Notes under the pieces: generated by a model
Told to the model about the DNA's origin: nothing
Database searches by the model: none
What the model saw: the letters and a program-made list of their open reading frames with translations, nothing else
Position numbers and translations under genes: made by a program
Part shown: positions 58,314 to 64,000 of the stretch, piece by piece
Position numbering within the stretch: position 1 is the stretch's first letter
Layout of the letters: every line of letters starts with the position of its first letter
Source: Pseudomonas sp. P8_229
Lineage (GTDB): Bacteria > Pseudomonadota > Gammaproteobacteria > Pseudomonadales > Pseudomonadaceae
Assembly (NCBI RefSeq): GCF_034008635.1
Contig: NZ_CP125378.1
Span: 2,098,001-2,162,000, forward strand
Length of the DNA: 64,000 bases
Reading direction: 5' to 3'

Positions 58314-59684
58314 ATGACTTCCACCACACAGCTCAAACCCACACTCGGCACCCTGCACCTCTGGGGCATTGCCGTCGGCCTGGTGATTTCCGGCGAATAC
58401 TTCGGCTGGAGTTACGGCTGGGGCACTGCGGGCACCCTCGGTTTTCTGGTCACGGCGCTGATGGTCGCGACCATGTACACCTGCTTCATCTTCAGCTTTA
58501 CCGAACTGACCACCGCGATTCCCCACGCGGGCGGGCCGTTTGCCTACAGCCGTCGGGCCTTCGGCGAGAAAGGCGGATTGATCGCCGGCATCGCCACCCT
58601 GATCGAGTTCGTTTTTGCACCACCGGCGATTGCCATGGCGATCGGCGCCTACCTCAACGTGCAGTACCCGGAGCTTGATCCGAAGGTTGCGGCGGTCGGC
58701 GCCTACTTCGTGTTCATGACCCTGAACATTCTCGGCGTGAGCATCGCCGCGACCTTCGAACTGGTGGTCACCGTGCTGGCAGTCGCCGAATTGCTGGTGT
58801 TCATGGGCGTGGTCGCACCGGGCTTCAGCTTCAGCAACTTCGTGCTCAACGGCTGGTCGGGTTCCAATGAGTTCACCATGGGTTCGATCCCCGGGATCTT
58901 CGCGGCGATCCCGTTTGCGATCTGGTTCTTCCTCGCCATCGAAGGCGCCGCCATGGCGGCCGAAGAAGCCAAGGACCCGAAACGCACGATTCCCAAGGCG
59001 TACGTCAGCGGCATCCTGACCCTGGTGTTCCTCGCCATCGGCGTGATGGTGATGGCCGGCGGTGTCGGCGACTGGCGCCAGTTGTCGAACATCAACGATC
59101 CGTTGCCACAGGCGATGAAAGCCGTAGTCGGCAACAACTCTTCGTGGATGCACATGCTGGTGTGGATCGGCCTGTTCGGCCTGGTGGCGAGTTTCCACGG
59201 GATCATCCTCGGCTACTCGCGACAGTTCTTCGCCCTTGCTCGCGCGGGTTATCTGCCGAAAAGCCTGGCCAAGCTGTCACGTTTCCAGACCCCACACCGC
59301 GCCATTCTGGCCGGCGGCGTGATCGGCATCGCGGCGATCTACAGCGATGGACTGGTCAATCTACAGGGCATGACCCTGACCGCCGCGATGATCACCATGT
59401 CGGTGTTCGGCGCGATCGTGATGTACATCATCAGCATGCTCAGCCTGTTCAAACTGCGCAAAACCGAACCGAATCTGGAACGTACCTTCCGCGCCCCGGG
59501 CTACCCGGTGGTGCCGGCGATTGCGCTGTTCCTGGCGGTGGTGTGCCTGGTGGCGATGGCGTGGTTCAACACGCTGATCGGTTGTGTGTTCCTGGGCTTC
59601 ATGGCCGCTGGTTACCTGTACTTCCAGCTGACCGCCAAGCAACGCGCCGAAGCCCCGGCAGACGCTATGCTCGAAGGTATCTAG
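58314..59684 (+). CDS. eat: Ethanolamine permease (APC superfamily)
   Basis: 456 residues from the ATG at 58314, with AGAGAGGA upstream. About twelve membrane helices. LHLWGIAVGLVISGEYFGWS, PHAGGPFAYSRRAFGEKGG and FLAIEGAAMAAEEAKDPKRT are typical amino acid-polyamine-organocation blocks seen in ethanolamine permeases. It imports ethanolamine across the inner membrane for EutBC, encoded just downstream. Confidence 0.93.
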   Translation: MTSTTQLKPTLGTLHLWGIAVGLVISGEYFGWSYGWGTAGTLGFLVTALMVATMYTCFIFSFTELTTAIPHAGGPFAYSRRAFGEKGGLIAGIATLIEFVFAPPAIAMAIGAYLNVQYPELDPKVAAVGAYFVFMTLNILGVSIAATFELVVTVLAVAELLVFMGVVAPGFSFSNFVLNGWSGSNEFTMGSIPGIFAAIPFAIWFFLAIEGAAMAAEEAKDPKRTIPKAYVSGILTLVFLAIGVMVMAGGVGDWRQLSNINDPLPQAMKAVVGNNSSWMHMLVWIGLFGLVASFHGIILGYSRQFFALARAGYLPKSLAKLSRFQTPHRAILAGGVIGIAAIYSDGLVNLQGMTLTAAMITMSVFGAIVMYIISMLSLFKLRKTEPNLERTFRAPGYPVVPAIALFLAVVCLVAMAWFNTLIGCVFLGFMAAGYLYFQLTAKQRAEAPADAMLEGI

Positions 59685-59691
59685 TTGCACC

Positions 59692-59716
59692 GGCACCGGG
59701 CCTGACGCCCGGTGCC
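59692..59716 (+). terminator. Hairpin after the permease gene
   Basis: GGCACCGGGC (59692-59701) and GCCCGGTGCC (59707-59716) form a perfect 10-base stem without a T-run. With the REPIN that follows it may lower expression of eutBC relative to the permease. Confidence 0.45.
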
Positions 59717-59741
59717 CGCCATATAGAAGTGCACACAATAC

Positions 59742-59829
59742 CTGTAGGAGTGAGCCTGCTCGCGATCGCATCGACGCGGTATGACTGTTGTTCCGAGTTG
59801 CCTGCATCGCGAGCAGGCTCACTCCTACA
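59742..59829. repeat. REPIN, class B, inside the ethanolamine operon
   Basis: CTGTAGGAGTGAGCCTGCTC and the complementary GAGCAGGCTCACTCCTACA lie between the permease gene and eutB, ending 39 bases before the eutB ATG. Confidence 0.9.
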
Positions 59830-59868
59830 CAAAAGCAGATTGCAGTAATTACTGGAGGACCCCGCCCC

Positions 59869-61263
59869 ATGGCCGCATTTGCCCATTCCGTCGGCGCCCA
59901 GACCTACCGCTTCGACAGCCTCAAGGACGTCATGGCCAAGGCCAGCCCGGCGCGCTCCGGGGACTTCCTGGCAGGCGTCGCCGCGCTCAATGACGGCGAG
60001 CGCGTGGCCGCGCAAATGGCGCTGGCCGACATCCCGCTCACGCATTTTCTGCAGGAAGCGCTGATTCCGTACGAAGCCGATGAAGTCACCCGATTGATCA
60101 TCGACACCCACGACAAACAAGCCTTTGCCGTGGTCAGCCACCTCACCGTCGGTGGATTTCGCGACTGGCTGCTCAGCGACGCGGCCGACGAAACCAGTCT
60201 GCGCGCGCTCGCCCCCGGCCTGACCCCGGAAATGGTTGCCGCCGTGTCGAAGATCATGCGCGTGCAGGATCTGGTGCTGGTGGCGCAGAAGATCCGCGTG
60301 GTGACGAAGTTTCGCGGCACCCTCGGCCTGCGCGGGCGCCTGTCGACCCGCCTGCAACCCAATCACCCGACCGACGAGCCGTCCGGCATCGCCGCGAGCA
60401 TTCTCGACGGCCTGTTGTACGGTAACGGCGACGCGATGATCGGCATCAACCCGGCCACCGACAGCATCGCCTCGATCTGCGCGATGCTGGAGATGCTCGA
60501 CGCGATCATCCAGCGCTACGACATCCCGACCCAGGCCTGCGTGCTGACCCACGTCACCACCTCGATCGAAGCGATCAACCGTGGTGTGCCGCTGGATCTG
60601 GTGTTCCAGTCGATTGCCGGCACCGAAGCGGCCAACGCCAGTTTCGGCATCAACCTGAATGTATTGCAGGAAGGCTATGACGCGGGGCTGAGCCTGAAGC
60701 GCGGCACTCTCGGGCAGAACCTGATGTATTTCGAGACCGGCCAGGGCAGCGCGCTGTCAGCCAACGCCCACCACGGTGTCGACCAGCAGACCTGCGAGAC
60801 CCGGGCCTACGCCGTGGCGCGGCATTTCAAGCCGTTTCTGGTAAACACCGTGGTCGGCTTCATCGGCCCGGAATACCTCTATAACGGCAAACAGATCATC
60901 CGCGCCGGCCTCGAAGACCATTTTTGCGGCAAGTTGCTCGGCGTGCCGATGGGCTGCGACATCTGCTACACCAACCATGCCGAAGCCGATCAGGATGACA
61001 TGGACACCCTGCTGACCCTCTTGGGTGTCGCCGGGATCAACTTCATCATGGGCATCCCCGGCTCCGACGACATCATGCTCAACTACCAGACCACCTCGTT
61101 CCACGACGCGCTCTACGCGCGCCAGACCCTGGGCCTGAAACCTGCGCCGGAGTTCGAGCAATGGCTGGCGAACATGGGCATCTTCACCCAGGCGGACGGC
61201 AAGGTTCGCTTTGGCAACAACCTGCCGCCGGCCTTCCGCCAGGCGCTGGCGCAACTGGGATGA
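59869..61263 (+). CDS. eutB: Ethanolamine ammonia-lyase large subunit
   Basis: 464 residues from the ATG at 59869, with GGAGGA 10 bases upstream. The TIM-barrel catalytic subunit of the adenosylcobalamin-dependent lyase that splits ethanolamine into acetaldehyde and ammonia. [53 protein letters not shown] and [19 protein letters not shown] are conserved EutB blocks. eutC overlaps its stop by 4 bases. No microcompartment shell genes are nearby. Confidence 0.97.
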   Translation: MAAFAHSVGAQTYRFDSLKDVMAKASPARSGDFLAGVAALNDGERVAAQMALADIPLTHFLQEALIPYEADEVTRLIIDTHDKQAFAVVSHLTVGGFRDWLLSDAADETSLRALAPGLTPEMVAAVSKIMRVQDLVLVAQKIRVVTKFRGTLGLRGRLSTRLQPNHPTDEPSGIAASILDGLLYGNGDAMIGINPATDSIASICAMLEMLDAIIQRYDIPTQACVLTHVTTSIEAINRGVPLDLVFQSIAGTEAANASFGINLNVLQEGYDAGLSLKRGTLGQNLMYFETGQGSALSANAHHGVDQQTCETRAYAVARHFKPFLVNTVVGFIGPEYLYNGKQIIRAGLEDHFCGKLLGVPMGCDICYTNHAEADQDDMDTLLTLLGVAGINFIMGIPGSDDIMLNYQTTSFHDALYARQTLGLKPAPEFEQWLANMGIFTQADGKVRFGNNLPPAFRQALAQLG

Positions 61264-62093
61264 GTGTTATGGAAAAACCGCCTGTGGACCCGCAAAACCC
61301 GTGGCTGGAGCTGCGTCGCCTGACCCCGGCGCGCATCGCCCTCGGCCGTACCGGCACCAGCCTGCCGACCAGCGCCCAACTGGATTTCCAGTTCGCCCAC
61401 GCCCAGGCGCGGGATGCGGTGCATTTGCCGTTCGATCATGTCGGGCTCAGCGCGCAACTGAACGAGCGCGGGCGCGACAGCCTGTTGCTGCACAGCGCCG
61501 CGACCGATCGCAATAGCTACCTGCAACGCCCGGATCTTGGACGCAAGCTCAGCGAAGACTCGGCGCAGAGCCTGCGTGATTACGCTTCGGCGCATCCCGG
61601 GGGCGTCGATCTGGCGATTGTGGTGGCGGACGGACTGTCAGCGCTGGCCGTGCATCGGCATACCCTGCCGTTTCTGACCCGCCTGGAGGAGCAGATGAGC
61701 GCCGACGGCTGGTCGATTGCCCCCGTGGTGCTGGTGGAACAGGGGCGGGTCGCCGTCGGTGATGAAATCGGCCAGTTGCTCGGCGCAAAAATGGTCGTGA
61801 TGCTGATCGGAGAGCGTCCGGGCCTCAGCTCGCCAGACAGCCTGGGGTTATATTTCACCTACAATCCAAAGATCGGGCTGACCGATGCCTACCGCAATTG
61901 CATCTCCAACGTGCGGCTTGAGGGCTTGAGTTACGGCATGGCGGCGCATCGCTTGCTGTACCTGATGCGCGAAGCCTGCCGGCGGCAGTTGTCAGGGGTC
62001 AATCTGAAGGACGAAGCACAGGTTCAGACGCTGGATTCGGACGCAGGCGCGGACATGAAGGGAAACTTCCTACTGGGCCCGTCGACAACCTGA
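61260..62093 (+). CDS. eutC: Ethanolamine ammonia-lyase small subunit
   Basis: 277 residues from the ATG at 61260 (ATGA overlap with eutB); an ATG at 61269 with GGATGA before it is an alternative. It helps bind adenosylcobalamin in the EutBC hexamer. [53 protein letters not shown] and [20 protein letters not shown] are family blocks. Length and order are normal for the non-compartment pseudomonad system. Confidence 0.96.
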   Translation: MSVMEKPPVDPQNPWLELRRLTPARIALGRTGTSLPTSAQLDFQFAHAQARDAVHLPFDHVGLSAQLNERGRDSLLLHSAATDRNSYLQRPDLGRKLSEDSAQSLRDYASAHPGGVDLAIVVADGLSALAVHRHTLPFLTRLEEQMSADGWSIAPVVLVEQGRVAVGDEIGQLLGAKMVVMLIGERPGLSSPDSLGLYFTYNPKIGLTDAYRNCISNVRLEGLSYGMAAHRLLYLMREACRRQLSGVNLKDEAQVQTLDSDAGADMKGNFLLGPSTT

Positions 62094-62208
62094 ACCGTTT
62101 CCGCATTGCGTTTCTGCGCTACTTTCAGGCAGGATCGATGCACGGCCGCCAGGGTTTCCCATCGCCGTCAGAGCAGTTGAAGACAGCCACTTGAAGACGA
62201 GACCTATC

Positions 62209-62670
62209 ATGCGGATTATTCAAGCGACCCTCGAACACCTGGATTTGCTGACCCCGTTGTTCGTCAAATATCGCGAGTTCTACGGTTCCCTGCCTTACCC
62301 GGATTCCTCCCGCGCGTTTCTCGAAAAACGCCTGCGGCGCAAGGAATCGGTGATTTATCTGGCCTTGGCCGACGATGACGACAAGAAGCTGATGGGCTTC
62401 TGCCAGTTGTATCCAAGCTTTTCCTCGCTGTCGCTCAAGCGCGTGTGGATCCTCAACGACATCTATGTCGCCGAAGACGCCCGCCGCCAACTGGTGGCTG
62501 ACAACCTGATCCGCACCGCGAAGAAAATGGCCAAGGAGACCCAGGCCGTGCGTATGCGCGTCTCCACCAGTGCCGACAACGAAGTGGCGCAAAAGACCTA
62601 CGAATCCATTGGCTTCAAGGAAGACACCGAGTTCAAGAACTACGTGTTGCCGATCAGCGACGAGCTGTAA
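62209..62670 (+). CDS. GNAT-family N-acetyltransferase
   Basis: 153 residues from the ATG at 62209 (MRIIQATLEHLDLLTPLFVK). The GNAT core is visible: SLSLKRVWILNDIYVAEDAR, the pantetheine-binding turn (RRQLVADNLIRTAKKMAKE) and the final ADNEVAQKTYESIGFKEDT. Substrate unknown. It follows the ethanolamine genes but is separated by 115 bases, so a functional link is not implied. A long hairpin follows its stop. Confidence 0.88.
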   Translation: MRIIQATLEHLDLLTPLFVKYREFYGSLPYPDSSRAFLEKRLRRKESVIYLALADDDDKKLMGFCQLYPSFSSLSLKRVWILNDIYVAEDARRQLVADNLIRTAKKMAKETQAVRMRVSTSADNEVAQKTYESIGFKEDTEFKNYVLPISDEL

Positions 62671-62685
62671 ATCGCCCAAGCCTCA

Positions 62686-62713
62686 GTGATGAGGGAGTGA
62701 GCTCCCTCATCAC
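62686..62713. terminator. Terminator-like hairpin after the acetyltransferase gene
   Basis: GTGATGAGGGAG (62686-62697) and CTCCCTCATCAC (62702-62713) form a perfect 12-base stem with loop TGAG. CATTAATCC follows; there is no T-run. Confidence 0.55.
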
Positions 62714-62901
62714 CATTAATCCCTGCCTGACAAAAATTCACACCCCGACATTCCCCGCTACAAAACCAACGCGCTTTTCACCTCTCAGACCGTATAATCC
62801 CGAGCTTTCCGGCTTGTAAGAAAAACTACACCCCGCTGTAGGCTTACACCCGAATCATCCGCACAGGCCTGCCGAGTCGGGCCGCCACCACAGGTGCCCC
62901 C

Positions 62902-63552
62902 ATGGATTTCAACCCGCTCGACCTTATCCTGCATCTCGACGTGTACCTCGACTTGCTGGTAACCAACTACGGGCCGTGGATCTACGCGATTCTGTTCGCT
63001 GTCATCTTCTGTGAAACCGGCCTGGTGGTGATGCCGTTCCTGCCGGGTGATTCGCTGTTGTTCATCGCCGGTGCCGTGGCGGCGGGCGGCGGCATGGACC
63101 CGGTACTGTTGGGCGGTCTGTTGATGCTGGCGGCCATCCTCGGCGACAGCACCAACTACGTGATCGGACGAACAGCCGGGGAAAAACTCTTCAGTAACCC
63201 GAACTCGAAAATCTTCCGTCGCGACTACCTGCAAAAAACCCACGATTTCTACGACAAGCACGGCGGCAAAACCGTGACCCTCGCACGTTTCCTGCCGATC
63301 ATCCGTACGTTTGCACCGTTTGTCGCCGGCGTCGGGAAAATGCCCTACCCGCGTTTCTTCGCGTTCAGCGTGTTCGGCACCATCCTCTGGGTCGGCGGCC
63401 TGGTGACCTTGGGTTACTTCTTCGGCAACGTGCCATTCATCAAGAAGAACCTGTCGCTGCTGGTCGTCGGCATCATCCTGCTGTCGCTGGTGCCGATGAT
63501 CATCGGTGTGGTGCGCAGCCGTTTCGGCGGCGCCAAAGCCGAAACCCACTGA
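62902..63552 (+). CDS. DedA-family membrane protein
   Basis: 216 residues. About five hydrophobic segments. AVIFCETGLVVMPFLPGDSL holds the conserved Glu, and ILGDSTNYVIGRTAGEKLF, ARFLPIIRTFAPFVAGVGKM hold the functional Arg residues of DedA proteins. These are inner-membrane lipid-carrier or phospholipid flippases needed for envelope homeostasis. A second DedA domain in this window is the fusion at 45.4 kb. A TATAAT at about 62793-62798 may be its -10 box. Confidence 0.93.
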   Translation: MDFNPLDLILHLDVYLDLLVTNYGPWIYAILFAVIFCETGLVVMPFLPGDSLLFIAGAVAAGGGMDPVLLGGLLMLAAILGDSTNYVIGRTAGEKLFSNPNSKIFRRDYLQKTHDFYDKHGGKTVTLARFLPIIRTFAPFVAGVGKMPYPRFFAFSVFGTILWVGGLVTLGYFFGNVPFIKKNLSLLVVGIILLSLVPMIIGVVRSRFGGAKAETH

Positions 63553-63556
63553 TCCG

Positions 63557-64000
63557 ATGTGGTCACTGAGCGCCTGGCGTCGCCGGCGCATTCTGGCCAG
63601 ACACCCGATTGCCGACGACCTGTGGCAACGGGTGCGCCACCACCTGAGTTTCCTCGATGGCATCAGCGCCACCGAGGATCAGTGGCTGCGTGAAGCCTGT
63701 GTGCTGTTTCTCGAAGACAAACACCTGACCGCCCTGCCCGGCGTCGAACTGCATCAGGAGCAACGCCTGCTGCTCGCCGCCCAGGCCCAGTTGCCGCTGC
63801 TCAATCTGGGCGATTTGAACTGGTATCAGGGCTTTCACGAAATCATCCTCTACCCCGACGACTTCCTCAGTCCGCAACGGCATCGCGATGCCAGCGGGAT
63901 CGAGCACGAATGGGATGGCGAACACAGCGGCGAAGCCTGGCAACAGGGACCGATCATCCTCGCCTGGCCCGGGGTGATGTCCAGCGGTGGCTGGGAAGGC
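63557..64000 (+). CDS. mtfA: Zinc-dependent peptidase, MtfA/M90 family (3' end cut by window edge)
   Basis: The first 148 codons are in the window, starting MWSLSAWRRRRILARHPIAD. DQWLREACVLFLEDKHLTAL, LLLAAQAQLPLLNLGDLNWY, EIILYPDDFLSPQRHRD and IILAWPGVMSSG match the N-terminal half of MtfA. The HExxH zinc site should lie just beyond base 64000. E. coli MtfA is a peptidase that also binds the Mlc repressor. It starts 4 bases after the DedA gene stop. Confidence 0.88.
   Translation, partial: MWSLSAWRRRRILARHPIADDLWQRVRHHLSFLDGISATEDQWLREACVLFLEDKHLTALPGVELHQEQRLLLAAQAQLPLLNLGDLNWYQGFHEIILYPDDFLSPQRHRDASGIEHEWDGEHSGEAWQQGPIILAWPGVMSSGGWEG

Overview
The window is chromosomal DNA from a Pseudomonas of the fluorescens group. 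It is GC-rich with Pseudomonas-like codon use. Its gene order follows, almost gene for gene, the block I recall in P. aeruginosa PAO1 from hrpB through fieF, amn, ladS, thiD-thiE-hemL, miaB-ybeZ-ybeY-corC-lnt, leuS-lptE-holA, lipA-lipB, dacC-rlpA-mltB-rodA-pbpA-rlmH-rsfS-nadD-proA, ubiX-mpl and the ethanolamine genes to a DedA gene and mtfA. Intergenic gaps carry inverted REP pairs (REPINs) of the kinds common in P. fluorescens. The PAO1 comparison is from memory and was not computed.

Layout. 1-8.5 kb: hrpB (cut by the window edge), a small lipoprotein, the fieF-type cation exporter, a secreted Q/N/P-rich protein, an Lrp-family regulator, a DUF2788 membrane peptide, rluE and amn. 8.7-12.8 kb: an AidB-like acyl-CoA dehydrogenase and the hybrid sensor kinase ladS. 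13.3-16.8 kb: thiD-thiE-hemL and a Sel1-repeat protein. 17.0-22.9 kb: a DUF1820 gene, then miaB and the phoH-like/ybeY/corC/lnt run. 22.9-28.8 kb: a YdcF-type protein, a small conserved protein, then leuS-lptE-holA. 28.8-30.1 kb is the clearest accessory patch: an AT-richer halovibrin-like lipoprotein gene beside a 50-codon arfA. 30.3-32.7 kb: a PG-binding lytic transglycosylase and LD-carboxypeptidase. 32.9-44.4 kb: a long minus-strand cluster (proA, nadD, rsfS, rlmH, PBP2, rodA, mltB, rlpA, dacC, ybeD, lipB, lipA) joining cell elongation, peptidoglycan trimming, ribosome silencing, NAD and lipoate synthesis. 44.5-54 kb: mpg, a DedA-PAP2 fusion, a Lon-N-domain protein, lrgB/lrgA, a MaoC protein, a MORN-repeat/C13-peptidase lipoprotein, an NAD(P)-binding protein, a YceK-like lipoprotein, ubiX and mpl. 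54-62.1 kb: the ethanolamine catabolism locus (eatR, aldehyde dehydrogenase, permease, eutB, eutC). 62.2-64 kb: a GNAT acetyltransferase, a DedA protein and the start of mtfA.

Functional links. The ethanolamine locus is a complete route: uptake (permease), cleavage to acetaldehyde and ammonia (EutBC) and oxidation of acetaldehyde (aldehyde dehydrogenase). A divergent sigma-54 activator sits beside it, and good -24/-12 sigma-54 promoters lie before both the dehydrogenase and the permease. The cell-wall genes at 30-41 kb (two MltB-family transglycosylases, LdcA, DacC, RlpA, PBP2, RodA) together make, trim and recycle lateral-wall peptidoglycan.

I found no tRNA, rRNA, CRISPR array, insertion sequence or prophage. 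Most of the window is conserved core chromosome. The less ordinary items are the halovibrin-like/arfA patch, the MORN-C13 peptidase lipoprotein, an orphan minus-strand terminator upstream of the Lrp gene, a long hairpin near 2.3 kb and several palindromes near gene starts.
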